Assembly: GCF_902167145.1 (NCBI RefSeq) | Contig: NC_050097.1 | Span: forward strand, 232,333,034-232,397,033 | Source: Zea mays | Lineage: Eukaryota > Streptophyta > Magnoliopsida > Poales > Poaceae | Length of the DNA stretch: 64,000 bases | Direction of reading: 5' to 3' | Shown: positions 11,731 through 23,781 of the stretch, piece after piece | Numbering within the stretch: position 1 is the first letter of the stretch | Layout of the letters: each line of letters begins with the position of its first letter | Translations under genes and position numbers: made by a program | Notes under the pieces: model-generated | Databases searched by the model: none | What the model saw: the letters and a program-made list of their open reading frames with translations, nothing else | Told to the model about the DNA's origin: nothing

Positions 11731-12573
11731 TTGTGACAGACTTGATATGGTTCAAAAGATACGAAGATTATCTAACCAACACAACTGGTCCCACCTTAAA
11801 ATTCATTCAGAGTCAATGGGAATCATCGAAACAAGTCAGCGCTCAGATTCCGTTTTGGTGTTGCGACATCGTCTGTTGGGCCGTTGGGCCCTGTATCGTG
11901 TTGGAGCCCATTAGAGGTACCTCCAAAGGATGTGCACACCCCTAACATCTATTTTAACAACATCCGCTGCCACATTAGGGTTTAGGTTTTGCATAGATCA
12001 TATCTATTATCGAACAATCTCGCTATTCATTAGTTTGTGAGACCACACCTCGTGATCAATGCATTTTTATTGCATTCTTCCTATTCTTTCTTGTGTTCTT
12101 GATTGCACTTGCAGGGATAAGTCTTCGTGGTGAGGTCACTCAAATGTCATGGGTGAATGCATTTTTATTGCGTTCTTCCTGTTCTTCCTCGCATGAGTAT
12201 TCGTTGCCATATATATATATATATATACACACTGCACGTGTGATAGGAAATAAAATCTCCACTTATAATACTTTAGGTGTGAATTATTTTATAGGCAAAC
12301 GTCTTAAATTAACAAGTTACCTCTAGTCTACAAACAAAAGGAAGACACTTAATTTTAAAATGGATCTGAATCTTATAACGATGCCCGTAAAATGATGTCC
12401 AATATTGAAACGATTCTTTTTACTGTAAATTTTGTACATGATCGACCTCTACAAAAAATTGATATTACATTTATCTTCATTTGGCTTTGTACGAAAATAT
12501 ATATTTAATCGGGCCTATTTATAAAGTTGAGCTTTCTTAAATATCGTTTTGAAAAATTGATTTAGTAGGACGT
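11731..12573. other. Unclassified non-coding stretch
   Basis: AT-rich to mixed sequence without a supported gene. 11950-12200 (GGGTTTAGG.., CTTGCAGGGATAAGTCTTCGTGG) resembles leader or LTR-end fragments of grass gypsy elements, but I cannot assign a family. Confidence 0.35.
12209..12227. repeat. (AT)n microsatellite
   Basis: Uninterrupted AT dinucleotides, followed by a short ACAC run. Confidence 0.9.
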
Positions 12574-13177
12574 TTAGAGCATCTCCAAAAGAAACTTCTA
12601 TAATTGGGGCCTCAAAAGTTAAATTGAACCTGATTCAAATTAACTCGGATCAACATTTTTTCTCAACTCCAACAACAACTCCTAAACCCACGTGGTAGTT
12701 GAGTCCGTGAGATTAGCGGCATGGGGCAACGACAGAGGGCATATGGGGGCAATGCCCCCTAATGGTCTCCTAATTCTATAGAACATGTTAGTTTTTTTTA
12801 GCTAATTATCATGTAAATAGTGTAAAAATGTTTCTAACAACCCCTTAATCTAATTTGGTCCCCTATTTTTAGATGCTGGCTTCGCCCCTGCTAGCGGCAC
12901 GGTTCCATCTCCGTGTCATGTGAATGAAGCTTCTTCCGGGTGCCTCCGGTAGTTGCGTCCAGGAAGCGTGAAGGACTTTCCACGCCAGAAAAATCGTTGG
13001 ATGCAGAGAAATATGTCCGCTGGCTAGGGTGCTATATTTAACACCTGTGACTTCGGGTGCTATATTCATTTGATGGAAATTTATAAAATAGCAACTTTGT
13101 TGGAAGTTATTTTGAGACCTTAACTCCTATATTTGAATATAGGACCCGGCTTAAGTTATCTCTTGAAGATGCTCTAA
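12574..13177. mobile_element. Foldback MITE, 604 bp, superfamily unassigned
   Basis: Termini TTAGAGCATCTCCAA (12574-12588) and TTGAAGATGCTCTAA (13163-13177) are inverted repeats with one mismatch. Imperfect inverted similarity continues inward. GAGCATCTCC ends are typical of grass MITEs. No clear target duplication. It contains a nested hAT-like MITE. Confidence 0.7.
12721..12890. mobile_element. hAT-like MITE (170 bp) nested in the foldback MITE
   Basis: An exact 8-base direct repeat TAGCGGCA lies at 12714-12721 and 12892-12899. The right end GCTGGCTTCGCCCCTG is the inverse of the CAGGGGCGAAGCCAG terminus typical of plant hAT elements; the left end ATGGGGCAACGACAG is a degraded partner. The 8-base duplication is the hAT hallmark. 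No coding capacity. Confidence 0.7.
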
Positions 13178-15288
13178 GATAATTTCTGATTTCTAGTGAT
13201 GGCGAACCACCTCCCATTTTATAGTCTTCTTCATTCCTTTCTCAGCAATGTGTGAAAAAGAATAAACGCACATGCAACTAGCAGAAATCATTTCATATAG
13301 TCTTTTTTCCAACCAAACTAATATATGTATATATCTAGTTAATTAAAAGAACAAGTGCGCAGAATAGATATAAGAAAATGTATGTACCTCAGACATTTGT
13401 GTGTCCATAGCTTCAGATTATTAGACTTGCAGCTGCCAAAGTTTTATCCAATCACCAGAAAACTCCAGACTTGGTTCGTTCCTACACGCATACGAAGCAA
13501 GTATATGTGTCAGTGACTGACTCATTCTATGTACTGCACGGACCGACCATCATGCTAATAGATCTTGTATAAACTTGGAGAACGAAGCAGCAAGAGAACC
13601 AGCATAATATGAGATCAACGATGCAAGTTTTGCGTGGTTACCTTGAGCGAGGCCTCAGATCCAAGACGTACAAGCATAGCTGGGCACAAGCATCTAAATG
13701 AACATATATAGAGAGTCGCGGCCGATATATATACACCATTGGATGGCTGCGTGTCCATGCGCAGGTTGGCGCCGACCTGGTCAGCTAGGTACGATAATTT
13801 TGAGTGTATAAATGGATGTAGGTTAATAACATCAAAATGGCTTATTTTGCATCTAACCATATGGGCTGTGACTTCCACATACAAATATCCAAACATAATC
13901 TCAAATAAAGTCAACACATGCAGTGATTTAAGATTCGTCTGATTGGTTTCCCGCATCGTTTTATTCTGGACCACCGTATGCGTTGACTTTATCCAAGATT
14001 GTGTTTGTTTACTTAGGTACCGGAGACGTGAGCTGTATGAATGGATGCAAGATAAGTTATTTTACCTGCATCCATAGATACGCCTAAATCTTGCGTATCT
14101 GGCCGACCACCCTCCCAGGAGCATGCGCACGAAAGCGCAGACATCCAATCAGCTTGGATGAGATGATGCGGGTAACCAATCACACATATAAAGTTAGCTA
14201 TGTGATATGATATTATACTCCATAATGCATGCATGGGAAGGAACATAATATGCCCATAACCAAAGCAAGCATAGTATATACCTTGCGTTACTTGCTTCTT
14301 TATTCTTTGCTTTTCATAAAGAAGATGGATGATTCTTTCATGTATGGACACATGATTAAGATCCTTCGCTTCCTGAATTCGAAGGAAATACTAAAGTGTT
14401 TATAGCCTTCAAAATGAAAAGGGTAAAGATACAATATTCTTTAGGCCTTTAGTTTGTTTTAATTTATTGCCTGCTGACCCATGCATGATCATGATCCGAT
14501 CAGCTAGCCTTTCCTTTATTTAGCATCTGACATATATAATATTAATCGAAAAAGAATATATGTCTTGGCACTACTGAAGAAACAGGACTCAATTACGTCC
14601 TAAAACGTCAGCACCGAATGCTCACCCCTATAAAATTGATTTAGTATATAATTGAGCTCGATCTATAAAAATTGATTTATAGATCATATTTCATCATGCA
14701 GAAAAAGTAAAAGGTTTCTAAGGTTCAGCTTTCTTCAAGAGAGGCCGTCTTTAAAAATTGATTTAGTAGTAGTAGGATGTTTTGTAAGAAGGCACGTCTC
14801 TTGAAATAGATAGTTTCTACGGATAGTTCACCTCACCAGCGGTGTCTCCCTAGTTTTTTGTCAGCCATGCGGAAAAAGTATACACGGACACCTAGAAATA
14901 ATTTTATATAGCCTTTTTGCAAACAAAAGTGAGCGAGAATATATAAGTAAAAGGACAAGTGCGCAGAATAGATAAAATAAAATGCATGTACCAACATCTA
15001 CTGCTTCTATAGTACTTTTGTCTCAAAGAATTACAGTTATATCAGTTTAAAGAGTCGGCTTTAATCCAAAACGAACGACCAAAGCAATCATATTATGCCT
15101 TGCGTTACTTTGCTTCTTTATACTCCTACATGCATGGGAAGAAACGCCAATAACCAAAGCAAGCATATTATGCCTTGCGTTGCTTTGCTTCTTTACTCTT
15201 TGCTTTTCAAAAAGAAAATGGATGATTCCTTCATTCCTGGATACATGATTAAGATCCTTTGCTTCCTGAGTTCAAAACAAATACTAGG
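13178..15288. repeat. Non-coding region with diverged segmental duplications
   Basis: ACAAGTGCGCAGAATAGATA recurs at 13351 and 14955. A block starting ACCAAAGCAAGCAT recurs at 14259 and 15153 with about 130 similar bases, and a third partial copy starts near 15077. The offsets differ (1604 versus 894), so the copies are separated by an insertion or deletion of about 0.7 kb. No gene is supported. Confidence 0.6.
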
Positions 15289-15355
15289 GGATGTTTGGTT
15301 TCTAGGGACTAATTTTTACTTTATCCATTTTATTCTATTTTAGAATACTCATACC
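15289..15355. mobile_element. One end of a Tourist-like MITE
   Basis: GGGGATGTTTGGTTTCTAGG is the usual end of a grass Tourist/PIF-type MITE. The matching right end was not found. The element may be interrupted by the piece at 15362-15587. Confidence 0.45.
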
Positions 15356-15361
15356 AATAAG

Positions 15362-15587
15362 GTGCACCTTCTTTTTTAGAAGACTGTCTCGAAAGAACCT
15401 CTAGATTAAGTATGCTTGGCCTAGAGCAATTTTGGAATGGGTGAACGACCGAGAAGTCTTTCCGAGTGCGCACGAATGAGGACAAAGTACGCACGAAAGA
15501 CTCGTGTTGGTCTGTATGGATGGTCTATGGCCCTAGAAGGCTGTTAGGAATAAGTATAGCTGGTCCAGTAGTGGACGGGGTGTGACA
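15362..15587 (+). repeat. LTR-like solo fragment carrying a degenerate 5S rRNA-like internal promoter region
   Basis: Flanked by ATAAG (15357-15361 and 15588-15592). The right end GGGGTGTGACA looks like an LTR end. 15395-15458 aligns without gaps to the 3' half of plant 5S rRNA, including the TTAAG..TGCTTGG (A-box) and ATGGGTGA (C-box) stretches. It could be a Cassandra-like or other 5S-derived LTR. The left end lacks TG, so the boundary is uncertain. Confidence 0.45.
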
Positions 15588-15592
15588 ATAAG

Positions 15593-16109
15593 AAATAGAG
15601 TAAAGTAATCTTCAACCAAGATGAGTAATTCACTTTATCTTCATGCTTTACTTACTTAATTTCTGTCACCTTTTGGTCATCTTTTATTTATCCTTACATT
15701 CTCCCTCTAATTAATCTCTAAGAATTGTTATTTAAAGGATGGAGTGTTAGACTAATTCATTTGTGTTGCCTTGTTTTTAATGTCCCTTAGGAGTAAAAAA
15801 TGAGTGGCCAACAATAACATACATACACATTCTCACATTCAACATTTCATCAACACACAATCAATATATAAAGCGACAACAAGCCCAATACAAGCGATAA
15901 AATTTCGTCCATTCTAACATTGTGGCGATATACGTATCAACATTCAAGTGTGAAATACAAGTGGTAACAAGTCCCAACATTAAAAATAAAGACTATGGCC
16001 ACTAAGGATCATTGCAGTTGTGGCCACTATCATCAGATGTGAATATGTTGTTTATAAAGTTGGTAGTTGGATCGTCCTACAATAAAGAACAAAGTTCACA
16101 ATTAGAGAA
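15593..16109. other. AT-rich non-coding sequence
   Basis: No supported coding, RNA or element feature seen. It runs into the truncated start of element B's left LTR. Confidence 0.5.
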
Positions 16110-17173
16110 CTAAATATCTACCAAATTCATAAGTTACCCTTTACCTCTCTCTAGTCTCTCTCTCTTTTTCTTTTGAGTAGATGTAGCTTAATTAGTGAGG
16201 GATTTATTATTTATTTTTTTGTCAAAACTTATGTGAGTCATGAATTGTTGCATCATGCTGAGCCCAAAATACTATTTGAATTGATTGCACATGTTTGATT
16301 CGAATTTGAAATTTGGTTTGAATTTGAATTGAAAACCCTAGAGAAAATAAAAAGAAAAGGCAATAGAAATTCCCTGGAAAAAGAGAAAACCCATTTCAGC
16401 CCAAACCAGCCCAGTCCAGCCCAGCGGGGCCGCGCGCGCATCTGCACCGCCTGACAGGTGGGCTCCACCTGTCAACGGCGATTTCTTTCCCCCGTGCTCT
16501 CTCTCTCTCCCTCTCTCCCTCCCTCTGCCCAGTGGGGCCAGTGTGTCGGCGCCAGTCGCACTCGCGCCCCCTTTCTGTCTCTGCCTCGCGGGCCCGTCTC
16601 GTCAGCGCGTTGAGCCATTTCCCCGTGCACCCGCTCTCCCTCGCCGCGCCGTGGACTGCCCTATCAGCTCCACCTTCCCCGCGAACTGCCGTGGACCAGC
16701 GGGCACCCACGCCGAGATCCCCGACCATGTCGCCTGCCCACACACCCTAGCTCCTTTTTGAGCACCACCCGCACCCGCACTCGCTCCCCTGCCTCATTTC
16801 GCGCTAGCTCACCCTCTCTCGCGCTCTGCTCTGGCCGCTCGGCTTCACCAGAGTCCCGCCGCCGCGCTGCCCACCGTTCAGCTCACTAGAGACCACGCCA
16901 AGCCACCCCGAGCTCCGTCCTGTGGTGAGACATCCGTTCCCATGCTCGATTTCTCCCAATTCTGCTTTGTCTTGGCCAATTCGGCTTAACCGGGGTTCAG
17001 CCATGCCGGCTTGCCACACCCGCACGGTGACTGGCCGAATTAGCTGGCCCTTTGCCCCTGCTTTGGTCCTAGTGTTCCCCTTACCCTGCCGTAGCTAGTC
17101 TAGGCCTTAGCACGCCCTAGACTCCCTCTCCCGGCCGAAATTCCTCATTTGAGTTGCCCGACCCACCCGAAGT
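16110..17173 (+). repeat. Element B left LTR, truncated at both ends
   Basis: Collinear with 39800-40868 of the right LTR (CTAAATATCTACCAAATTCA onward). The match stops at 17173/40868, where sequence jumps to the gag zinc knuckle. The GC-rich CT/CCCT-run region (16490-16760) is part of the LTR; reading frames there are spurious. Confidence 0.85.
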
Positions 17174-18846
17174 ATGTTCCACTGTGGGGGACAAGGCCAT
17201 TGGGTGAATTATTGCCCAAAGAAAGCAGCTCAACAGCAGCCAGCTCCTAATGCCCCTGCCAGGCAGATTGCATTGCAATAAGGAGGCAACAACCGTGGGC
17301 AACCTCGTGCCCAATACAGAAAGGTGAACCACCTAGAGGCCGACACAGTCCAAGAGACCCCATGAGTGGCACTAGGTACGTTCTCAATCGAGTACCATTC
17401 TGCAAATGTGTTATTTGATACTAGAGCAACACATTCTTTTGTGACTGCATCATGGGTAGAATCACACAATGTAACAGTAGCACCCATGTATCCACCTATG
17501 AGGGTTAGTTCAATTGGTGGGATAACCCAAACAGATAGATTTTGCCCGAGTGCAAGAGTTCAAATAGGGGGGATAGAGTTCCCCGCTGATCTAATAGTTA
17601 TGGGTAACTAGGATGCGACTATAGATGTGATCCTAGGGATGAATTGGTAACCAAATATCAAGAAAGTCTTAGCTGTGACAAGAGAACGGTGAAGTTAGTG
17701 TCCTTATTAGGAGAGGAAGTGTTAGTGGAGTTGGTCTTGTCTGGACCAAGGAAAGGAAGCTATCACCAAGTCACCGCCCATATTGAGGAAATCGAGCCAT
17801 CAGAAGCTATCAACGTAGTATCAGAATTCCCAAATGTGTTTCCTGAGGAGTTACCAGGCATGCCACCTGAAAGGAAAGTTGAATTTCCAATAGAGCTTAT
17901 ACATGGCACCGCTCCTATTTCCAAGAGAGCCTATCGAGTCTCCGGACCAGAATTGGTGGAACTCAAGAAGCAGATTGATGAGTTGTTAGAGAAAGGCTAC
18001 ATCAGACCAAGTACCTCGCCTGAGGGGCAGCCCCAGTGTTATTTGTGGAGAAGAAGGATGGTACAAAGAGGATGTGCATTGATTACAGATCCTTGAATGA
18101 ATTCACTATCAAGAACAAGTACCCCCTGCCCAGAATTGAAGATCTATTTGATCAGTTGAGAGGAGCCAGTGTGTTCTCGAAGATAGATCTAAGTTCAGGT
18201 TACCATCAGCTTAGGATCCGACCTTTGGATATACCGAAGACAACATTTATCACCAAGTATGGACTATTTGAGTTCACTGTCATGTCATTCGGTCTGATGA
18301 ATGCGCTAGCTTATTTCATGTACTTGATGAACAGTGTGTTCATGGACTACCTCGACAAGTTCGTAGTGGTGTTCATTGATGATATCCTTGTATACTTCCA
18401 GAGTGAGCAAGAGCATGAGGAGCACTTGAGGAAAGTACTACAGAGGCTACAAGATTATCAATTGTATGCCAAGCTGAGCAAGTGTGAGTTCTGGATCAAT
18501 GAAGTCCTGTTCTTGGGTCATATTATAAACAGAGATGGACTAGTTGTGGATCCAAAGAAGGTAGCAGCGATTCTAGACTGGAAAGCACTGAAAGATGTTC
18601 GAGGAATCAAGAGTTTCATTGGAATGGTAGGTTACTATCAGCGTTTCATTGAAGGTTTCTCCAAGATTGTTAGGCCAATGACAGCCTTGTTGGCAAAGAA
18701 AGTTGAGTTCAAGTAGACCCCAGCGTGCCAAGAGTCCTTTGAGACGTTGAAGAAGAAGTTGACAACAACACCGGTATTGATTCTGCCAGATGTCCACAAG
18801 TCATTCTTAGTATATTGTGATGCTTCGTACACCGAACTGGGATGTG
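17174..18846 (+). pseudogene. pol: Element B gag-NC end, protease and reverse transcriptase (broken)
   Basis: FHCGGQGHWVNYC (from 17177) is a zinc knuckle whose first Cys was lost at the deletion junction. The protease follows (17366-17611), but its active site reads DTRATHS instead of DTGATHS, which should inactivate it. A TAA or TAG interrupts twice (17608, 17647 region). RT runs to 18716 with a frameshift near 18030-18050 and FIDDILVYF as the catalytic box. A TAG at 18714 stands where relatives have Trp. RNase H begins (YCDAS.TELGCV) and is cut by the solo LTR. Confidence 0.88.
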
Positions 18847-19478
18847 TGTGTCGGTGTTTTGGGTCCGACCGCACACCCGGGGTTGCCCCTCAAGGTGTTT
18901 TTAGGAGTAGGACGGTGTCGACAACTGTAGCAAAATGGTTCGTGCCGATCGCACGAGGGACAGTGGACAAGGTTTACAGGTTCGGGCCGCTTAGAGATGC
19001 GTAACACCCTACGTCCTGGTGAGTATGCTCGGTGAATGTGGTTACAAGAGAGCTCTCTGGATCGAGAATGCAGAGAGTTGACGTGGGTGGCTAAGTAAAG
19101 GGTCGATCGATCTGAAGGGGTGCCCCCTAGGCCTTATATACTCGACCGTGGGGCGGTACACGTGGGTAAGATAGCAACAAGTAGCTAAAAGATAGTGAAC
19201 CTCTTGAGATTATCCCTACGTAACCCTCGCCGACTTATCCTCGCATGGCTTTTGTTGCATGGAGGCTTCAGCGCGGGAAAGTCGGATTTCTGTTGCGGTC
19301 ATTCGTTCGACGCTGTGGGCCGTCCGGGTTTGCACCAACCCGGCCTCATGTCGTTCTGCTCTGCTGGTTGTTTCTCCCCAGGCCCACGAAAGAATGACCT
19401 CACGATTTATTGGGCCCTTGGGCCTTTCGTGAGGTCCTTTACTCTTTTAGTGGACCCGGGGGATATCTATCCCCCACA
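18847..19478. repeat. Solo LTR (about 632 bp) inserted in element B RNase H
   Basis: TGTCGGTGTTTTGGG..ATCTATCCCCCACA has TG..CA ends and no internal region. Flanks are GTGTG on both sides if a TG dinucleotide slippage is allowed at the left edge. Removing it with one GTGTG restores the B reading frame across LGCV/LMQEG. TTATATA at 19133-19139 may be its TATA box. It arose by LTR-LTR recombination of a full gypsy-type element; family not assigned. Confidence 0.85.
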
Positions 19479-19983
19479 GTGTGTTAATGCAAGAGGGGAA
19501 AGTAGTGGCATACTCATCCCGACAGTTGAAGATTCATGAGAAGAATTACCCCACTCATGATCTGGAGTTAGCAGCAGTGGTTCATGCACTGAAGACTTGG
19601 AGACACTATTTGTATGGGTAGAAATGTGATATCTTCACGGACCACAAGAGTCTCAAGTACATATTCACTCAGTCAGAGCTAAACATGAGGCAGCGAAGAT
19701 GGCTAGAGTTGATCAAAGACCATGAGTTGGAGATACATTATCACCCAGGCAAAGCAAATGTGGTTGCAGATGCTTTGAACAGAAAGAGTCAAGTCAATAT
19801 GTTGCCACTGACCTGATGCCATACGAGCTAGCAAAGAAATTCGACAGGCTGAGTCTCAGATTTCTGAACAACACTCAGGGAGTGATAGTAAAGCTGGAAC
19901 CCACTCTAGAACAAGATATCAGGAAGGGCCAGAAAGACAATGAGAAGATCAATGAGATCTGACAGCTGATAATAGATGGGAAA
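19479..19983 (+). pseudogene. Element B RNase H and linker (fragment)
   Basis: Continues RNase H from before the solo [23 protein letters not shown], a TAG at 19621 in [18 protein letters not shown], then [16 protein letters not shown], which is the end of the RT/RH module of chromoviruses. A stop near 19814 and another near 19960 follow. Ends at the target site GGCCC (19984-19988) where element E entered. Confidence 0.82.
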
Positions 19984-19988
19984 GGCCC

Positions 19989-20601
19989 TGTTGGGGGCTT
20001 GTTCTCAAATGCTATGAATGAAGAACAAGGCAACATAGAAACTGTTAAATGTTAAAGTCCTTCGTCCTTCGAAGCATTATTTCCCTCAGGATATAATGAA
20101 TTCCGGACGAAGGTTATGAAGGTTATACCTTCATAAACATGGCAAATAATGAGGAAGGGTAAAAAATATGTAAAATAATTTAAACACATGATTATTATTA
20201 TTAACTTATTTCTACTTCATTATTGTAAAAATGATAACAAATTACAAATGTACCTTCGGCTTGAAGGAAAGCAAAAATACCAGTGTGAAGCAAAAACAAA
20301 TGCCCAATGCGTGATTACAGGAAAGCACGTGAACAGTAAAGGGGTACTGTTCACCTATTTATAGGCACAGTTCACAGCCTGTATATAATTACATTTATAC
20401 CCTTTACAATGAACTACAATAATGACACAGAATATTATGGGTCTTTAAGTCATTTCATCTTTAAGTCGGTTCACCCCTTCGTCTTGAGACATATCACTGT
20501 GCCGAAGCTTTATTGTCGCTAGCTTCGGCGCTGCTTTGGAGAGGATCTGCCGAAGGTGTTCATTTCTTTAGGATCTTCGGCTACGAAGCATACCCCCAAC
20601 A
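19989..20601 (-). repeat. Element E 3' LTR
   Basis: 613 bp. CTATTTATAG near 20356-20365 is the LTR TATA region, read on minus as CTATAAATAG. The bases just right of it, read on minus, are GCGAAGGGGCTAC, a likely polypurine tract. Confidence 0.92.
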
Positions 20602-21067
20602 GTAGCCCCTTCGCGGCGCTAGATCGTTTTTCGTAACGAGCTTGATCCCTGAAAAATCTTCTAAGCTTCGGGATGCCGAAGATCCAAAAAACACCTTCCC
20701 TGAGCTCGTTGGCGAGAAACGATTAAAATAATCGTCGGACGCGCAACCCATCTTGCACCAATTACACACTCGCCAGCGATTCACCTTCTCGAGCTATGTG
20801 GCCCACCGTTCAGTGAGTGCGGGTGACTGTTTGTTCGGTGTTGGAGACCTTGCCGATTCACCTTCCCACCTGCAGCACTATATAAACAGACGGGTAGGTG
20901 TGAAGTTACCACAACATTCATTGATATTGTACTGTTTTGCTGCCAAATTTTTAGTCATAGCCAAAGCTTGATCATTGCGCTCATAAAAAATCTGCTGCGG
21001 CTCAAGTGGAGGAGCTTCGGAAAAGACAAAAAGTCAATTCAAAAAATTTCAAGTAAATCATAATCAA

Positions 21068-22474
21068 ATGGCTAGAGTTCGCTCTACTGCAAGAGTTGAC
21101 CGCGAGGGAGACGAAACCGAAGTTGTGGAAACTATTCCTATTTCAGAAGCAATGAAGCGATCTGGGTTGGTGGCACCGGAAGACGTCCCTGCTGCTGAAG
21201 CAGAGCAAGCAGATATTGAAGAGACCGATTCTGAAGATGATTACAACATCGCAGTACCGAGCAAACCTAGCCACCTGGACTTCGGAAAGTCGACCATCTC
21301 CAAAGCTGATTTTCCTAAGATGGTGAAGTCGGGCTACTTTAGCGAAGATAAGAAAGAGCTGATTCGCTTCGGTGGAGAAGAAACAACTCCGAAGCCACAG
21401 AAAGATGAAATAGTGATTTTCAAGAGTTTTCTCAAAGCTGGTTTGAGATTTCCTTTGAATAGGATGATTGCCGATGTGCTAAAGAAGTTTGGGATCCACT
21501 TCCATCAACTAACTCCTAACGCTATTGTTAGGCTTAGTGTTTATATTTGGGCTCTCCGAAGCCAGGGGGTGGAACCGTTTGCCGAAGGTTTCTACCGGGT
21601 GCATGAGCTACATTACCAAACCAAGGCCAGAAAGGATGGGTTACATGAAAATTTTGGTTGTTACAATTTTGCCTATTGGAAAACTACAAAATTTCCTGTG
21701 ATCAGCTACCGAAGCAAGTGGCCGGCAGGCTGGAAATCGGAATGGTTCTACGTCAAAGTTGACGATGACAAGTAGAAGCTGGTACAGAGTCCGCTTGAAC
21801 TGATCTTCGGAGAAACCAGACCCCAAGGCAATATGACACCAGAAGGTCCAACCCAAACTGCGTTGGCTGAATTCAGGATTATCGCAGAGCACATTGGCAC
21901 TAGAGATTTAGTGCAGGAATTTCTGGCTTTCAAAATATTTCCAACTATGAAGGAATGGGCTATGCCGAAGCTTGAAAGAGAGAAAAAGAGGGGGAGCTTG
22001 TCCGACTGCCCTACCACTATAAGTTCAAGAAATATTTCAAAGCACCCTGCCAAGAATGGCTCGAAACAATCGAAGTAATGAGCACTGAAATTCTTGGGAA
22101 TTATTCTAAAAAAGAGGATCAATTGATGACAGCAGCCTTCGGCACCCGGCCGAAACGAAGGCTAAACAGAGTGCTCGATGCTATAGGCTTTGAATATCCT
22201 GATTATGAGCGACTCGACAAGGGTGCCGAAGGGCAGAAAAGGAAAAGAGTAGCTGGCGCTTTGATCAAAGACGACGAAGATCAATCAAAAAAGAAGAAAG
22301 AAAAGTTTGAATCGAAAGTGTTAACTTCGAAGAAAAGAAAAGAATCAATCCCGGAACAAAAATCAATTGATGAAGAAGAGAAGACTTCTGCGACATCTTC
22401 TGATGCTGAAATAGAGGAAATTCTAAAGGTAATGACTGAAACTTTGCCTGTCAAACTAAGTCCGTTGGGGCTTC
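21068..22474 (+). pseudogene. Element E antisense gene, 5' part (Transposase_28-like)
   Basis: Starts MARVRSTARVDREGDETEV, with an acidic N-terminus. Residues ~100-235 (LRFPLNRMIADVLKKFG.HFHQLTPNAIV) match the same domain as the element G antisense protein. A TAG at 21773 follows ..VKVDDDK. A one-base gain in the G-run 21990-21994 shifts the frame; the following frame continues through a Lys/Glu-rich, probably nuclear, region to 22474. There element F is inserted (target GCTTC), and the frame resumes at 31456. Function unknown. Similar antisense genes are known from Tat-lineage gypsy elements. Confidence 0.75.
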
Positions 22475-23732
22475 TGAAAGGGAAATGTGCCCTTGGGCCA
22501 TTTCTAAGTATTTTGGTGATTGAGTGCCAACACAAGTGCTTAAATGTGAATCTATGCCCATGGATGAACAAAGTGCAAATCAAGAGTAAAGGTATGTTTC
22601 TAAGCCTTAGTACATTGGTTTTGTGTACTAATATATTTGTCTAAGTGTTAGAAACAGAAAGAAGAAGAAAAGAAAGGAGGTGAAAAAGACTTGGCTGTGT
22701 ACAGCCAAGACTCAGCTCTGTCTGGCACACCGGACTGTCCGGTGGTGCACCGGACAGTGTCCGGTGCGCCAGGCTGGCTCGGGCGAAGTGGCCGCTCTCG
22801 GGAATTCGCCGACGGCGTACGGATAAAATTCACCGGACTGTCCGGTGTGCACCGGACTGTCCGGTGAGCCAACGGTCGGCCGGGCCAACGGTCGGCCGCG
22901 CGATCTGCGCGGGACACGTGGCCGAGCCAACGGTCGGAAGGGGGCACCGGACTGTCCGGTGTGCACCGGACATGTCCGGTGCGCCAACGGCTCTCAGATC
23001 TGCAACGGTCGGCTGTGCCATATTAGGAAGGAGATCGGGCACCGGACAGTGTCCGGTGTGCACCGGACTGTCCGGTGCGCCCGATGACAGAAGGCAAGAT
23101 TAGCCTTCCAGAATTGCTCTCAACGGCTCCTAGCTGCCTTGGGGCTATAAAAGGGACCCCTAGGCGCATGGAGGAGTGGACCAAGCAACCTTAGAGCATT
23201 CTTGATCATCCACACTCAGTCTTTGCGCATTCGTTTGTCATTCTCAGTGATTCGAGCTCCGTTCTAGTGAGAACTTTGAGATAGTCTTTTGAGCTCGATT
23301 CTTGGTCGTGTGTGTGCGCATTTTGCTGTGGATTTGTGTGTGTTGCTTCCCTCCCTTACTCCGTATTTCTTTGTGAATCTCAAGTGTAAGGGCGAGAGGC
23401 TCCAAGTTGTGGAGATTCCTCGCAAACGGGATATTGAAAGGCAAAGCAAAACACCGTGGTATTCAAGTTGGTCTTTGGACCGCTTGAGAGGGGTTGATTG
23501 CAACCCTCGTCCGTTGGGACGCCACAACGTGGAGTAGGCAAGCGTTGGTCTTGGCCGAACCACGGGATAACTACTGTGTCATCTCTGTGTTTGATCTCTT
23601 GTGGTATTGTGTTTTGTTGAGACTCCTCTCTAGCCACTTGGCGATTATTGTGCTAACACTTAACAAGTTTTTGTGGCTATAAGTTTAAGTTTCACAGGAT
23701 CACCTATTCACCCCCCCCTCTAGGTGCTCTCA
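22475..23732 (+). repeat. Element F 5' LTR (1258 bp)
   Basis: TGAAAGGGAAATGTGCCC..GGTGCTCTCA. Palindrome array at 22728-23081, TATA box at 23145-23151. The CT-rich and C-run end matches that of element A. Confidence 0.95.
23145..23151 (+). promoter_or_regulatory. TATA box of element F 5' LTR
   Basis: TATAAAA in CTTGGGGCTATAAAAGGGAC, identical in context to the element A LTRs. Confidence 0.75.
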
Positions 23733-23734
23733 AT

Positions 23735-23747
23735 TGGTATCAGAGCC
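23735..23747 (+). other. Element F primer-binding site
   Basis: TGGTATCAGAGCC, a perfect match to the usual plant initiator-Met tRNA primer site, two bases after the LTR. Confidence 0.9.
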
Positions 23748-23781
23748 GTTCTCTTCACAAAGGGACTAACCGCCCGAAGAG

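Noticed and set aside
12093..12326. 77-codon frame across the AT microsatellite
   Set aside because: Runs through (AT)n and has no domain; chance frame.
16396..16761. Frames in the GC-rich part of element B LTR
   Set aside because: They are in LTR sequence shared with 40030-40450, are not kept in frame between copies, and overlap on both strands.
22712..23103. Several 66-99 codon frames across LTR palindromes on both strands
   Set aside because: Palindromic repeats produce mirrored frames (CPVHTGQSGA and HRTVRCAPD); non-coding LTR.
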